64,000 nucleotides of DNA from Corynebacterium frankenforstense DSM 45800 (GCF_001941485.1 NZ_CP009247.1:1612001-1676000), one strand, 5' to 3'. Positions 1-13,299 are shown, counted from the stretch's first letter. Made by a program: numbers and translations. The notes: generated by a model from the letters alone, not told the origin.

Positions 1-310
1 AGCTCAGCCCGGCGGTCAGGTTCAGGCAGACCAGCGCGGTGATCATCAGCGCCTTGTCGGCGATCGGGTCGGCGATCTTGCCGAAGTCGGTGATCAGGCC
101 GCGGGCGCGCGCGATGTCGCCGTCGAGCTTGTCGGTGATCATCAGCGCGACGAAGAGGACGAAGGCCGCCCACATCCAGCCGAGCTCCTCGCCACCGGAG
201 CGCAGCACGAGCCACGCGAAGACCGGCACGAACAGGATGCGCAGGCTGGTCAGCACATTGGGCAGGTTGAAATTGCTCGGCCCTGCGGCGGGCGATGGGG
301 ACGTGGACAC
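1..310 (-). CDS. pgsA: CDP-alcohol phosphatidyltransferase, N-terminal part (probable PgsA)
   Basis: The gene runs off the left edge, so only the first ~103 residues are visible. They contain the CDP-alcohol phosphatidyltransferase signature D-G-x2-A-R-x8-G-x3-D-x3-D (around positions 60-130), whose aspartates bind the metal and CDP-diacylglycerol. Hydrophobic segments flank it, as expected for this membrane enzyme family. The likely reaction is phosphatidylglycerophosphate synthesis, but phosphatidylinositol-type relatives share the motif and the missing C-terminus prevents a firm choice. I took the GTG at 310 because a TAGGGT hexamer (318-323) lies 7 nt upstream, which suggests a leaderless transcript. 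Two in-frame GTGs lie just upstream. Confidence 0.75.
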   Translation of the reverse strand, partial: MSTSPSPAAGPSNFNLPNVLTSLRILFVPVFAWLVLRSGGEELGWMWAAFVLFVALMITDKLDGDIARARGLITDFGKIADPIADKALMITALVCLNLTAGLS

Positions 311-344
311 GCCCACCACCCTACCCGGGTCTAGGATTTCCCCC
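311..344. promoter_or_regulatory. Divergent leaderless promoters pgsA / YciI-like gene
   Basis: Only 34 bp separate the two start codons. The minus strand carries TAGGGT (318-323) 7 nt before the pgsA GTG, and the plus strand carries TAGGAT (332-337) 7 nt before the ATG at 345. The two -10 hexamers are 8 bp apart, so RNA polymerase probably cannot occupy both at once. This is inferred from spacing only. Confidence 0.6.
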
Positions 345-635
345 ATGAACACCTTCGCAGTCCTCTACGAGTACGACCCCGAGAACCCCGCCGTCGCCGA
401 GACCCGGCCCGAGCACCGGAAGTTCCTGCGCTCCCTGCTCGACTCCGGCCGCCTGATCGGCTCCGGCCCGTTCACCGACGCCGAGGGCGGCGCGCTGATC
501 GTGATCTCCCTCGACGACGGCGCCGGCGTCGCCGACGCGGAGAAGGTGATGGACGCCGACCCGTTCACCCTCGCCGGGCTGATCACCAAGCGCACCGTGC
601 GCCCCTGGAACCCGGTGCTCAACATCTGGGGCTAG
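345..635 (+). CDS. YciI-like (YCII domain) protein
   Basis: A 96-residue protein matching the small YCII/DGPF-type alpha-beta barrel family. It starts MNTFAVLYEYDP, has an R-P-E-H-R-K-F-L segment near residues 22-29, and has a central G-S-G-P-F-T-D-A-E-G-G stretch near 40-50. It ends in a D-P-F-T-L-A-G-L-type motif typical of the family, where a His/Asp pair is thought to be catalytic. The cellular role of these proteins is generally unknown. The start is supported by a -10 hexamer 7 nt upstream. An open frame extends further upstream but would run through pgsA on the opposite strand, so I rejected it. Confidence 0.8.
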   Translation: MNTFAVLYEYDPENPAVAETRPEHRKFLRSLLDSGRLIGSGPFTDAEGGALIVISLDDGAGVADAEKVMDADPFTLAGLITKRTVRPWNPVLNIWG

Positions 636-652
636 GCGCCCCGGCCCCCGCG

Positions 653-1672
653 TCAGTCCGTGGGGGCCTTGGCCCGGGTGTCGACGCCGCCCTGGGCCTC
701 GTCGCGCTTGTTCTTCCAGATCGACGCGACGACCGTGACCGTGAGCACGACCACGATGAAGATCAGCGAGAACTCCGTGCCGACCTCGGGGGCGGCCGTG
801 ATGTTGTCACCGCCGTTGATGAACGGCAGGTTGTTCTCGTGGAGGGCGTGCAGCAGCAGCTTGACGCCGATGAAGCCCAGGATGACCGACAGGCCGTAGG
901 ACAGGTACACCAAACGGTCGAGCAGGCCGTCGAGCAGGAAGTACATCTGCCGCAGGCCCAGCAGCGAGAACGCGTTGGTGGTGAACACCAGGTAGGCCTC
1001 GGTGGTGATGCCGTAGATCGCCGGGATCGAGTCGAGGGCGAAGAGCACGTCGATCAGGCCGATGGCGATGAGCGCCACCATGAGCGGGGTGAAGGCGTGC
1101 TGGCCCTTCTTGTGGACGATCAGGTGGTCCCTCTCGTAGCCCGAGGTGACCGGCACGACCTTGCGCAGCATCTTGATGACCCACATGTCGTTGGGGTCGG
1201 TCGGCGGGGCGTCGCGCACCTCGTCGATGACCATCTTGGCCGCGGTGACCAGCAGGAAGATGCCGAAGATGTAGAAGACGTCCGACCAGGCCTCGATCAC
1301 CGCGGCGCCGGCGAGGATGAACAGCAGGCGGAAGAAGAGCGCCAGCGCGATGCCGATGAGCAGCACCTTCTGCTGGTACTTGCGCGGGATCTGGAACGCG
1401 CCCATGATCAGCGCGAAGACGAAGAGGTTGTCGACGCTCAGCGCCTTCTCGGTGACGTAGCCGGTGAGGAACTCGACGCCGTGCTGGTGGGTCCAGACCG
1501 CGTAGACGAAGACGCCGAAGGCGAGCGCCAGGGCGACGTAGAAGGCCGACCACCAGGCCGCCTCCTTGATCGAGGGCTCGTGCGGGGTGCGCACGTGGGA
1601 GTAGAAGTCGAAGACGAAGAACCCGAGGATCACCACGATGGTGACCGCCCAGATCCAGAACGGGACAGTCAT
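653..1672 (-). CDS. terC: TerC-family integral membrane protein
   Basis: A 339-residue polytopic membrane protein. The TerC hallmarks are present: an E-K-A-L-S-V-D-N-L-F-V-F segment and a later F-A-L-D-S-I-P-A-I-Y-G-I segment, whose acidic residues lie in transmembrane helices and are thought to handle metal ions. Family members (E. coli Alx, the B. subtilis YkoY group) export Mn2+ or help metalate exported proteins. The start is the ATG at 1672, with GGAGG at 1684-1688. An in-frame extension to 1726 would run through the riboswitch and is unlikely. The upstream yybP-ykoY-type RNA points to induction by manganese. The gene is monocistronic, convergent with the YciI-like gene. Confidence 0.9.
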   Translation of the reverse strand: MTVPFWIWAVTIVVILGFFVFDFYSHVRTPHEPSIKEAAWWSAFYVALALAFGVFVYAVWTHQHGVEFLTGYVTEKALSVDNLFVFALIMGAFQIPRKYQQKVLLIGIALALFFRLLFILAGAAVIEAWSDVFYIFGIFLLVTAAKMVIDEVRDAPPTDPNDMWVIKMLRKVVPVTSGYERDHLIVHKKGQHAFTPLMVALIAIGLIDVLFALDSIPAIYGITTEAYLVFTTNAFSLLGLRQMYFLLDGLLDRLVYLSYGLSVILGFIGVKLLLHALHENNLPFINGGDNITAAPEVGTEFSLIFIVVVLTVTVVASIWKNKRDEAQGGVDTRAKAPTD

Positions 1673-1812
1673 AGAGACACAAACCTCCGGTCGCGAAGTC
1701 GCTGGATAACCGGAGGTCTCCCCCACTCGCCGCGCGAGCCGGCCCTACCGGGCGCCGAGGGTGGCGCCGTGCTGACGATGAGGACCGTGGGGCGGGGTAC
1801 TCCCCTCCATGG
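1673..1812 (-). promoter_or_regulatory. yybP-ykoY (Mn2+) riboswitch controlling terC translation
   Basis: Read on the minus strand, the leader holds the two conserved yybP-ykoY loops: GGGGAGTA (1798-1805) and GGGGAGAC (1717-1724). Between them is a CATCGTCAGCACGG-like arm. P1 can form from GGAGG (1804-1808) and CCTCC (1712-1716). The same 3' strand, CCTCCGGT (1709-1716), is perfectly complementary to ACCGGAGG (1684-1691), which contains the terC ribosome-binding site. Folding of the aptamer would therefore free the ribosome-binding site, and unfolding would hide it, giving an ON switch at the level of translation. The family is known to bind Mn2+. A TAGGAT hexamer (about 1818-1823) is the likely -10. 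Confidence 0.85.
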
Positions 1813-1827
1813 GGGATCATCCTACAT

Positions 1828-1853
1828 GCCGGGTGCCCGTACGGGCACCCGGC
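1828..1853. repeat. 26-bp perfect palindrome between ftsK and terC
   Basis: A GCCGGGTGCCCGT/ACGGGCACCCGGC perfect inverted repeat with no loop. It follows the ftsK stop codon by 18 bp and precedes the terC -10 hexamer by a few bp. There is no T-run, so a simple intrinsic terminator is doubtful. It overlaps the expected -35 zone of terC and could be an operator or a terminator-like stem. Confidence 0.6.
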
Positions 1854-1871
1854 GGGCTCACGCAGCCCCGG

Positions 1872-4850
1872 TCACACCGCCCCGCCCGAGGGGTTGTGGC
1901 CGGCGGCGTCCACGACGCGCACGTCACCGGAACCGCCGGCGGCGCCCGACGCGGCGTCGTCAGTCGACGCCTCCTCGACCTCCTTGGGCGCCTCGGCGGG
2001 GTCGGCGCCCTTGATCATCCAGATGATCGTGTCGAGCTCCTCGGGCTTGACCAGCACGTCACGGGCCTTGGAGCCCTGCGAGGGGCCGACGACGCCGCGG
2101 GTCTCCATGAGATCCATCAGGCGGCCGGCCTTGGCGAAGCCGACGCGCAGCTTGCGCTGCAGCATCGAGGTGGACCCCAGCTGCGAGGTGACGACGAGCT
2201 CGACGGCCTCGAGGAGGTCGTCCATGTCCTTGCCGATCTCCTCGTCGATCTCCTTCTTCGCGTCGGACTGCTTGTCCTCCGTGACGCCCTCGGCGTAGTG
2301 CGGCTCGGCCTGCGCCTTGGTGGCGTCGACGACGCGCTGGATCTCGTCGTCGGTGACGAAGGCGCCCTGGAGGCGCTGCGGCTTGCCGGCGCCCTGCGGG
2401 ATGAACAGGGCGTCGCCCATGCCGATGAGCTTCTCGGCGCCGCCCTGGTCCAGGATGACGCGCGAGTCGGTCAGCGAGGAGGTGGCGAAGGCCAGGCGCG
2501 AGGGCACGTTGGTCTTGATCAGGCCGGTGACCACGTCCACCGAGGGGCGCTGGGTGGCCAGCACCAGGTGGATGCCGGCCGCGCGCGCCTTCTGGGTGAT
2601 GCGCACGATCGAGTCCTCGATCTCCTTCGGCGCCGTCATCATCAGGTCGGCCAGCTCGTCGACCACGCAGACGATGAACGGGTACGGGTGGTACTCGCGC
2701 TGCGAGCCGGCCGGGGCGGTGACCTCGCCGGAGCGGACCTTGCGGTTGAAGTCCTTGATGTGGCGCACGCGCGCGGACTTCATGTCCAGGTAGCGCTGCT
2801 CCATCTCCTCGACGAGCCACTGCAGGGCCGCCGAGGCCTTCTTCGGCTGGGTGATGATCGGGGTGATCAGGTGCGGGATGCCCTCGTAAGGGGTGAGCTC
2901 GACCATCTTCGGGTCCACCAGGATCAGGCGGACCTCCTCCGGGGTGGCGCGCGTGAGCAGCGAGACCAGCATGGAGTTGACGAAGGCCGACTTACCGGAG
3001 CCGGTGGAGCCCGCGACCAGCAGGTGCGGCATCTTCTGCACGGACGCCGAGATGAAGTCGCCCTCGATGTCCTTGCCCAGCCCGATGAGCATCGGGTCGT
3101 GGTTGCCGGCCACCGCCGGCGCGTTGAGGACGTCGGCCAGGCGCACCAGCTCGCGGTCCGTGTTGGGCACCTCGATGCCCACGGCGGACTTGCCGGGGAT
3201 CGGGGTGAGCAGGCGGACGTTGTCGGTGGCCACCGCGTAGGCGAGGTTGGACTGCAGGTTGGTGATCTTGGAGACCTTCACGCCCGGGCCCAGCTCCACC
3301 TCGTAGCGGGTGACCGTCGGGCCGCGCGAGAAGCCGGTGACGGCGGCGTCGACGTGGAACTCGGCGAAGACCTCGGTGATCGCCTCGATCATGCGGTCGT
3401 TGACCGCGGAGCGGGTCTTCGGCGGGTCGCCGTCGACGAGCAGGCTGGTCGGCGGCAGCTCGTAGTCGGCCTCGCCGACGGGGCTGCGCTGCTCCACGGG
3501 CTGCTCCGGCTTGGGCTGCGCCTCGCTCTTGGGCGTGGAGGCGGGCACGGCGGCGGCGTCGATGCCCGAGCGCGCGACGATGGCCTGGCGCATGGCCTCG
3601 CGCGCCTGGTCGACGGCGTCGCCGGTACCCTGCCGGGCGGCGGCGCTCTGCTGGGGCGCCTGCTGCGGCGCGGCGCTCTCGGCCGCCATCTTCTTCGGCT
3701 TGCGGGCCGGCTGCTGCGCGGGCAGCACGCGGGGCTCGTTCTCCTGCGCGGCCGGGGCGTCGACGACCGGGATCTCGCCGGTGTCGGCCTCGGAGGCGCC
3801 GCCGTCGAAGAGCGTGTACTGCGCGGAGGAGGCGTTCTCGTCCCCGGCGACCGGGTAGGCCTCCATGGGGCTGGGGCGGCGCTTCGCTTGACGACGTCGC
3901 GCGGGCTTGCGGCGGGCGCGCGGCTGCGACGTCTCCGCCTCCCCCGGGTGGACGGCGCGCGGCTCGCCGCCGCCGGCGCGGCGCTCGAGCTCGCCGTCGA
4001 CGCCGCCGTAGATGTCGTCGTCGGCGTCCCCGTCGACGCGGCCGGCGTCGAGGGAGCCCCGGACGGCCGCGACGAGGTAGTCCCAGGCCTCGCGCACGGT
4101 GATGCCGGTGACGCAGAGGGCGCCCCAGATGATCACGAGGATGAGCAGCGGGACGGCCACGACGTTGAAGCCGCCGGTGAGCAGGCCGCCGACGAGCAGG
4201 CCGACGGCGCCGCCGGCGTCCTTGCGCGCGGCCCAGTCGGCCGGGTCGCCGGCGAAGATGTGGATCAGGCCGAGCATGGCGACGACGATGAGCACGGCGC
4301 CGCCGGTCGCGCGCAGCGGGGTGGACCGCAGGTCGAGCGCGCCGGCCATCATGGCCACGGCGAGCGCGACGAGGGCGACGGGCAGCACGAAGGCGCCGGC
4401 GCCGATGACCAGCTGCACGCCGGTGGCGATCGCGGCGCCGACGGGTCCGGCGATGTCCAGCCAGACGGAGGCGCCGATGACGACGGCCAGGCCGATCAGG
4501 GTCAGCGCGACGGCGTCGGTGCGGTCACCGGCCTCCGCCGGTTCGGTCTCGTCCTCGCGAGGGGCCTCCTCGGTGGTCATCTGGCGGGACTTCCTCTTCT
4601 TCCTCTTGTCCTCGGCCGGTTCCTCGACGGGGTCCTCGCGGCGCGGGCCGCGGCCCCCGAAGCGGAGCATCGATCCCACAGCACGAAAGGCGCTGCCGGT
4701 CCTCTCTTCGGAGGTGTCGGCAGCGCGGAAGGCGGACGTGGTGGTCGTGCCGGGGTCCCGGTCGCGACGCCGGGCCCGCGGGGGCCGGCGCGTCGACGGG
4801 CCCGAGCGGGCCGTCCGCTCCGAACGGTGCGTGGAACTGCTCACTGTCAT
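1872..4850 (-). CDS. ftsK: DNA translocase FtsK
   Basis: A 992-residue FtsK/SpoIIIE translocase that pumps chromosomal DNA through the division septum and activates dimer resolution. A basic and acidic N-terminal tail is followed by four to five membrane helices (about residues 113-270). Next comes a long Pro/Ala/Gln/Glu linker, then the motor with Walker A G-S-T-G-S-G-K-S near residue 615. The C-terminal gamma winged helix ([16 protein letters not shown]) binds polarity sequences. The ATG at 4850 is chosen because TAGAGT (4858-4863) lies 7 nt upstream; an in-frame ATG at 4895 lies beyond that promoter. The XerC partner recombinase is encoded at 53.6 kb. Confidence 0.95.
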   Translation of the reverse strand: MTVSSSTHRSERTARSGPSTRRPPRARRRDRDPGTTTTSAFRAADTSEERTGSAFRAVGSMLRFGGRGPRREDPVEEPAEDKRKKRKSRQMTTEEAPREDETEPAEAGDRTDAVALTLIGLAVVIGASVWLDIAGPVGAAIATGVQLVIGAGAFVLPVALVALAVAMMAGALDLRSTPLRATGGAVLIVVAMLGLIHIFAGDPADWAARKDAGGAVGLLVGGLLTGGFNVVAVPLLILVIIWGALCVTGITVREAWDYLVAAVRGSLDAGRVDGDADDDIYGGVDGELERRAGGGEPRAVHPGEAETSQPRARRKPARRRQAKRRPSPMEAYPVAGDENASSAQYTLFDGGASEADTGEIPVVDAPAAQENEPRVLPAQQPARKPKKMAAESAAPQQAPQQSAAARQGTGDAVDQAREAMRQAIVARSGIDAAAVPASTPKSEAQPKPEQPVEQRSPVGEADYELPPTSLLVDGDPPKTRSAVNDRMIEAITEVFAEFHVDAAVTGFSRGPTVTRYEVELGPGVKVSKITNLQSNLAYAVATDNVRLLTPIPGKSAVGIEVPNTDRELVRLADVLNAPAVAGNHDPMLIGLGKDIEGDFISASVQKMPHLLVAGSTGSGKSAFVNSMLVSLLTRATPEEVRLILVDPKMVELTPYEGIPHLITPIITQPKKASAALQWLVEEMEQRYLDMKSARVRHIKDFNRKVRSGEVTAPAGSQREYHPYPFIVCVVDELADLMMTAPKEIEDSIVRITQKARAAGIHLVLATQRPSVDVVTGLIKTNVPSRLAFATSSLTDSRVILDQGGAEKLIGMGDALFIPQGAGKPQRLQGAFVTDDEIQRVVDATKAQAEPHYAEGVTEDKQSDAKKEIDEEIGKDMDDLLEAVELVVTSQLGSTSMLQRKLRVGFAKAGRLMDLMETRGVVGPSQGSKARDVLVKPEELDTIIWMIKGADPAEAPKEVEEASTDDAASGAAGGSGDVRVVDAAGHNPSGGAV

Positions 4851-4917
4851 GCCGTTCACTCTAGTTGCCGGTGCCCCACCATTCACACCAGACACACGGG
4901 GTGTCGTGAGGTAAAGG

Positions 4918-5544
4918 TCAGAGACTTGATCGTTTCACAGCGTCCTCATCGCCGCTGATCTCGACGTCGACCGCGTCGCGCCCGAACGCCCACAACAGCA
5001 GCTCCCCGGGCTCGCCGGTGACGCGCACGACGTCGTCGCCGCGCTCGGCGACCCCACGGGCCCGCGCGGCGACCACGGGCGTGCGCTCCGGCGCGGTGAG
5101 GATGACGGGCTTCCCCGACGAGCGCAGCAGCATGGTGCCCATCCGGCCCACGGCGGCCCACAGCTCGTCGTCGACCACGCGCGAGAAGTCGCGCGGGCGG
5201 GCGGTGCCGTCGGCGCGGCGGACGTCCTCGTGGTGGACGAAGTTCTCGGCGGTGTTGACCGCCCGGTCCAGCCAGTGCATCGGGTTCCAGCGCGGGGCGC
5301 CGGCGGCCCAGTCGCGCACGGTCTGCGCGTAGTCGCCGCCGAGCACGTCGGCGGTCACGGAACGCAGATGCCCGGACGCGGGCGGCAGGAACATTCCCGC
5401 CGCCGCGTCCGGGCGGTGTTCGCGCACGTAGAGGTGCGCGGCGAGGTCTCGGGTGGTCCAGCCCTCGCAGAGCGTGGGGGCGTCCGGCCCGAGCTCCAGC
5501 AGGAGCTCGGCCAGACGGCGGCGTTCGGCCATGGCGAAAGTCAT
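4918..5544 (-). CDS. TIGR03085-type metal-binding protein (DinB/mycothiol-dependent maleylpyruvate isomerase fold)
   Basis: A 208-residue protein that opens with [14 protein letters not shown], the helix motif of the mycothiol-dependent maleylpyruvate isomerase/DinB superfamily. A second conserved segment, [10 protein letters not shown] (near residue 98), supplies the remaining metal-ligand histidines. Members are four-helix-bundle proteins, several of which use mycothiol, which fits the mycothione reductase at 34.7 kb. The exact substrate cannot be read from sequence. It lies 19 nt after rnj in the same direction, but also has its own TAGGGT (5551-5556) 6 nt before the ATG. Confidence 0.8.
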   Translation of the reverse strand: MTFAMAERRRLAELLLELGPDAPTLCEGWTTRDLAAHLYVREHRPDAAAGMFLPPASGHLRSVTADVLGGDYAQTVRDWAAGAPRWNPMHWLDRAVNTAENFVHHEDVRRADGTARPRDFSRVVDDELWAAVGRMGTMLLRSSGKPVILTAPERTPVVAARARGVAERGDDVVRVTGEPGELLLWAFGRDAVDVEISGDEDAVKRSSL

Positions 5545-5563
5545 GGCCCCACCCTACCGCCGC

Positions 5564-7627
5564 TTAGAGCGACTCCCGGGAGGCCTCGATGTCCTCGTCG
5601 GTGACGGGCTCGACGGACTCGCCGGTCATCGGGATGACCGTCGGCAGGACCATCGGCTCGCGGCGCCACTTCTGCTCCACGAAGCGGGAGACCTTGCGGC
5701 GCAGCTGGCGGACCATGCGGTAGGGGTCGTTCTCGCCCTCGGCCGCGAGGTCGTTCATCGTGTTCTCGACGAGCTCCCGGACGTCCGGGACCATGCCGCG
5801 GTCGTCCTCGGAGAAGCCCTTGGTCTGGACCATGGGCGCCTCGAGCAGGCGGCCGGTGCGGTTGTCGATCACGGCGGTGATGTCGACCACGCCGCCCGTG
5901 CCCAGCGAGGTGCGGTCGGCGAGCACGTCGGCGTCGACCTCGCCCATCGTGGTGCCGTCCACGTAGAGGTGGCCGACCGGGATCTGGCCGACGACGCGGG
6001 CGCGGCCGTCGACGAGGTCGACGACGACGCCGTTCTGCGCGAGCACCGTGCGGTCCTCGGGCACGCCGGTCGAGATGGCCAGCTGCTTGTTGGCGCGCAG
6101 GTGGCGCCACTCGCCGTGGACCGGCATCGCGTTGCGCGGGCGGGCGGCGTTCCAGAGGAAGAGCAGCTCGCCGGCGTAGCCGTGACCGGAGGTGTGCACC
6201 TTCGCGTCGCGGCTGGTGACCACGGTCGCGCCGATCTGCGCGAGCATGTTGATCACGCCGAAGACGGCCTCCTCGTTGCCCGGGACCAGCGACGAGGACA
6301 GGATGATCAGGTCGCCGTCGCGGACGGTGATCTGGCGGTGCTCACGGCGGGCCATGCGCGACAGGGCGGCCATCGGCTCGCCCTGCGTGCCGGTGGTGAT
6401 CAGCACGACCTTGTGCGGGGCCATCTTCGAGGCGTCGTCGATGGAGACGATGGTGCCGCGCGGGGCCTTGAGGTAGCCCATGCGCTCGGCGATCTCCATG
6501 TTGCGGATCATCGAGCGGCCGTTGAAGGCGACCTTGCGGCCGGCGGCCACGGCGGCGTCGACGGCGGCCTGCACGCGGTAGACGTTCGAGGCGAAGGACG
6601 CGAGGATGACGCGCTGCTTGGCCTCGGTGATCAGCCGGTTCAGCGTCGGGCGGATCTCGGCCTCGGAGGCGGAGACGCCCGGGGTGGTCGAGTTCGTCGA
6701 GTCGCAGAGCATCAGGTCGACGCCCTCGTCGCCGAAGCGCGACAGCGCCGGCAGGTCGGTCGGCTTGCCGCCGGTCGGGGTCTGGTCCAGCTTGATGTCA
6801 CCGGTGTGGATGACCAGGCCGGCGCCCGTCTTGATGGCGATGCCCAGGCAGTCCGGGATCGAGTGGTTGACGTTCCAGAAACGCAGGTTGAACGGCCCGC
6901 GGTTCTCCTCGGAGGTGTCCGTGACCTCGATCAGCTTCGGCCGCTGACGGTGCTCCTTGCACTTGGCGGCGATCAGGGCCAGCGTGAACTTGCTGCCGAT
7001 GATCGGCAGGTTCGGACGCAGCTTGAGCAGCCACGGGATGGCACCGATGTGGTCCTCGTGACCGTGGGTGATCACGAGGGCCTCGACGCGGTCCAGCTTG
7101 TCCTCGATGGGGCCGAAGTCGGGCAGGATCAGGTCCACGCCCGGCTCGCCGGAGGACGGGAAGAGCACGCCGCAGTCCACGATGAGGATGCGGTTGTTGT
7201 ACTCGAAGACCGTCATGTTGCGGCCGATCTCGGAGATGCCGCCCAGCGCGTAGATGCGCAGGCCGTTCTTCGGGGCCTTCGGCGGCTCCGGCAGACGCTT
7301 GGTCAGGTCGGCGCCCTGCATCGACTTCACGGGGTTGCGCTGGCCGCGGTTGCCCCGGCCGCCGCGACGGCCCCGGCCCTTGCGGTTGCCGCGGCCGTTG
7401 CCGTTGCCCCCGTTGCCGTGGTTGCCGTTCGCGTGGCCGTTGCCGCCGTTGCCGTTGCCGTGGCCCTTGCCACCGTTGCCGCGGCCGCCGTTCTTGCCGT
7501 GGCCGTTGCCGTTACCGTTACCGCCGTCGCCGGCGGGCGCCTTGAAGGCGGGCGCGGCGTCGGAGTTCTTCTCCGGCGGACCGGCCTTGCGGGTCACCTT
7601 CCGGGCGCGGTTACGGGACTCACTCAT
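5564..7627 (-). CDS. rnj: Ribonuclease J
   Basis: A 687-residue metallo-beta-lactamase/beta-CASP nuclease. It combines 5'-3' exonuclease and endonuclease activities in mRNA decay and rRNA maturation. The zinc motif H-G-H-E-D-H sits at residues 188-193, and the beta-CASP and C-terminal domains follow. The catalytic core starts near residue 120. Before it lies an unusual tail: residues 34-80 are almost only Gly and Asn with a few His/Lys, then a Gly/Arg-rich basic patch to about 97. The ATG at 7627 follows the dapA stop by 2 nt, with GGAG close upstream, so the two genes are probably translated from one mRNA. Confidence 0.93.
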   Translation of the reverse strand: MSESRNRARKVTRKAGPPEKNSDAAPAFKAPAGDGGNGNGNGHGKNGGRGNGGKGHGNGNGGNGHANGNHGNGGNGNGRGNRKGRGRRGGRGNRGQRNPVKSMQGADLTKRLPEPPKAPKNGLRIYALGGISEIGRNMTVFEYNNRILIVDCGVLFPSSGEPGVDLILPDFGPIEDKLDRVEALVITHGHEDHIGAIPWLLKLRPNLPIIGSKFTLALIAAKCKEHRQRPKLIEVTDTSEENRGPFNLRFWNVNHSIPDCLGIAIKTGAGLVIHTGDIKLDQTPTGGKPTDLPALSRFGDEGVDLMLCDSTNSTTPGVSASEAEIRPTLNRLITEAKQRVILASFASNVYRVQAAVDAAVAAGRKVAFNGRSMIRNMEIAERMGYLKAPRGTIVSIDDASKMAPHKVVLITTGTQGEPMAALSRMARREHRQITVRDGDLIILSSSLVPGNEEAVFGVINMLAQIGATVVTSRDAKVHTSGHGYAGELLFLWNAARPRNAMPVHGEWRHLRANKQLAISTGVPEDRTVLAQNGVVVDLVDGRARVVGQIPVGHLYVDGTTMGEVDADVLADRTSLGTGGVVDITAVIDNRTGRLLEAPMVQTKGFSEDDRGMVPDVRELVENTMNDLAAEGENDPYRMVRQLRRKVSRFVEQKWRREPMVLPTVIPMTGESVEPVTDEDIEASRESL

Positions 7628-7629
7628 AT

Positions 7630-9376
<1,747 letters not shown>

Positions 9377-9379
9377 TTT

Positions 9380-10910
<1,531 letters not shown>

Positions 10911-10960
10911 CGCCCTCCGGGTGCCGGCCCCTGACGGGACCGACACCGGGTCCATAAGGA

Positions 10961-10997
10961 AAATTGCCGACGTCGCGCTGCGCGACGTCGGCAATTT
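10961..10997. terminator. Bidirectional hairpin between lipoprotein gene and pnp
   Basis: A perfect 17-bp inverted repeat, AAATTGCCGACGTCGCG, closed by a CTG loop. It lies 50 bp after the lipoprotein stop and 16 bp after the pnp stop. The A/T ends (AAATT..AATTT) give short U-runs in both directions, as expected for a shared terminator of convergent genes. Confidence 0.8.
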
Positions 10998-11013
10998 CCG
11001 TTGCGGTGGGTGA

Positions 11014-13299
11014 TCAGTCCTCGTCGACCGGGACCAGGGAGATCTTGCCGCGGTTGTCGATGTCGGCGATCTCGACCTCGACGGTGTCGCCGACGTTGAT
11101 GACGTCCTCGACCTTGTCGATGCGCTTGTCGCCGCCGAGCTTCGAGATGTGGATCAGGCCGTCGCGGCCCGGGGTCAGGGAGACGAACGCGCCGAAGGCG
11201 ACGGTCTTGACCACGGTGCCCAGGTAGCGCTCGCCGACCTTGGGCAGCTGCGGGTTGGCGATGGCGTTGATCTTCTCGATCGCGGCCTCGGCGGCCTTGC
11301 CGCCGGTCGCGGAGACGTAGACGGTGCCGTCGTCCTCGATGGAGACGTCGGCGCCGGTCTCCTCGGTGATCGCGTTGATCGTCTTGCCCTTCGGTCCGAT
11401 CAGCTCACCGATCTTGTTGACCGGGATGGACAGCGTCTCGATGCGCGGGGCCAGCTCGTTCATCTCGTCCGGGCCGTCGATGACCTCGGCCATCGTGTCC
11501 AGGATGGTGTGGCGGGCCTCGCGGGCCTGGCGCAGCGCGGCGGCCAGGACCTTCGAGGGGATGCCGTCGAGCTTGGTGTCCAGCTGCAGGGCGGTGACGA
11601 AGTCGGCGGTGCCGGCGACCTTGAAGTCCATGTCGCCGAACGCGTCCTCGGCGCCGAGGATGTCGGTCAGCGCGACGTACTCGGTCTCGCCGTCGACCTC
11701 ACCGGAGACCAGGCCCATGGCGATGCCGGCGACCGGCGCCTTCAGCGGCACACCCGCGTTGAGCAGGGAGAGCGTCGAGGCGCACACGGAGCCCATCGAG
11801 GTCGAGCCGTTGGAGCCCAGGGCCTCGGAGACCTGACGGATGGCGTAGGGGAACTCCTCGCGCGAGGGGATCACCGGCAGCAGGGCACGCTCGGCGAGCG
11901 CGCCGTGGCCGATCTCGCGGCGCTTCGGGGAGCCCACGCGGCCCGTCTCGCCGGTGGAGTACGGCGGGAAGTTGTAGTGGTGGATGTAGCGCTTCGAGGT
12001 CACCGGGGACAGCGAGTCGATGTGCTGCTCCATCTTGAGCATGTCCAGGGTGGTCACGCCCAGGATCTGGGTCTCGCCGCGCTCGAAGAGGGCGGAGCCG
12101 TGGGCGCGCGGGACCAGGTCGACCTCGACGCCCAGGTCACGGATGTCCGTGGTGGAACGGCCGTCGATGCGGAAGCCGTCGCGCAGGATCATGGAGCGCA
12201 CGATCTGCTTCATCAGCGCGTTGTAGGCGGCGCGCACGGCCTTGGCCTCGTCGGCGTCCGGCTCGTCGCCGAGCAGCTGGCGCTCGACCTCGACCATGTA
12301 CTCGTTGGTCGCGTCGTCGCGGTCCTGCTTGCCCGGGATGGTCAGCAGCTCGCGCAGCTTCTTGGCGGCCTTCTTCTCGACCTTCTTGAACACCTCGTCG
12401 GTGTAGTCCGGGAAGAGCGGGAACTCGCGGGTGTCCTTGCCCGCGCGCTCGGTCAGGCCGGCCTGGGCGCGGCACAGGGTCTCGATGAAGGGCTTGGCGG
12501 CCTCGAGGCCACCGGCGACGATCTCCTCGGTCGGGGCCGGGGCGCCGTCGTCGACGCGGGCGACGACGTGCTCACCGGCGCCGGCCTCGACCATCATCAC
12601 GGCGACGTCCTCGACGGTGCGGCCGTTCTCCTCGCGCTCGACGATGCGGCCGGCGACGACGAGCTCGAACAGGGCGTTCTCGTGCTGCTCGGCGTTCGGG
12701 AAGGCGACCCACTGGCCGTCCTCGTGGTCCTCGTCGACGATCAGCGCCATGCGCACGCCGCCGACCGGGCCGGAGACCGGCAGGCCGGACAGCTGGGTGG
12801 CGGCGGAGGCGCCGTTGATGGCGACGACGTCGTAGAACTCGTCGGGGTCCTGGGACATGACGGTGATGACGACCTGGACCTCGTTGCGCAGGCCCTTGAC
12901 GAAGGTCGGGCGCAGCGGGCGGTCGATCAGGCGGCAGGCCAGGATGGCGTCGGTCGAGGGGCGGCCCTCGCGGCGGAAGAACGAGCCGGGGATGCGCCCG
13001 GCGGCGTACATCCGCTCCTCGACGTCGACGGTCAGCGGGAAGAAGTCGATGCCCTCGCGCGGCTTGGACGACGCGGTGGTGGTGGCCAGCAGCATCGTGT
13101 CCTCGTCGAGGTAGGTCGTCACCGAGCCGCCGGCCTGGCGGGCCAGCTGGCCGGTCTCGAACCGGAGCTCGCGGGTGCCGAAGTCGCCGTTGTCCAGGAC
13201 GGCGATGGCGGTGTGGATGTCGAAGTCGTCGTCGAAGTCGAACTCGACGTTGTTGTCGGGCTTCGGCTGGCTCGTACGGGCGTTCTTCTTCTTAGCCAA
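11014..13299 (-). CDS. pnp: Polynucleotide phosphorylase (guanosine pentaphosphate synthetase)
   Basis: A 761-residue enzyme that degrades RNA 3'-5' by phosphorolysis and can add tails; actinobacterial versions are also named GpsI. Two RNase PH-like halves are followed by a KH domain ([13 protein letters not shown]) and a C-terminal S1 domain ending near P-V-D-E-D. The start is most likely TTG at 13299: AAGGAGGGG lies 7 nt before it and the protein then begins (M)AKKKNART. In-frame upstream codons lie beyond this site. It lies downstream of rpsO, as in many bacteria, with a hairpin between the genes. Confidence 0.95.
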   Translation of the reverse strand: MAKKKNARTSQPKPDNNVEFDFDDDFDIHTAIAVLDNGDFGTRELRFETGQLARQAGGSVTTYLDEDTMLLATTTASSKPREGIDFFPLTVDVEERMYAAGRIPGSFFRREGRPSTDAILACRLIDRPLRPTFVKGLRNEVQVVITVMSQDPDEFYDVVAINGASAATQLSGLPVSGPVGGVRMALIVDEDHEDGQWVAFPNAEQHENALFELVVAGRIVEREENGRTVEDVAVMMVEAGAGEHVVARVDDGAPAPTEEIVAGGLEAAKPFIETLCRAQAGLTERAGKDTREFPLFPDYTDEVFKKVEKKAAKKLRELLTIPGKQDRDDATNEYMVEVERQLLGDEPDADEAKAVRAAYNALMKQIVRSMILRDGFRIDGRSTTDIRDLGVEVDLVPRAHGSALFERGETQILGVTTLDMLKMEQHIDSLSPVTSKRYIHHYNFPPYSTGETGRVGSPKRREIGHGALAERALLPVIPSREEFPYAIRQVSEALGSNGSTSMGSVCASTLSLLNAGVPLKAPVAGIAMGLVSGEVDGETEYVALTDILGAEDAFGDMDFKVAGTADFVTALQLDTKLDGIPSKVLAAALRQAREARHTILDTMAEVIDGPDEMNELAPRIETLSIPVNKIGELIGPKGKTINAITEETGADVSIEDDGTVYVSATGGKAAEAAIEKINAIANPQLPKVGERYLGTVVKTVAFGAFVSLTPGRDGLIHISKLGGDKRIDKVEDVINVGDTVEVEIADIDNRGKISLVPVDED

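Noticed and set aside
1809..4958. 1049-codon open frame on the plus strand opposite ftsK
   Set aside because: The translation is rich in Arg, Gly, Leu, Val, Asp and His without domains, which is the antisense shadow of a high-GC gene. The real FtsK motifs are on the minus strand.
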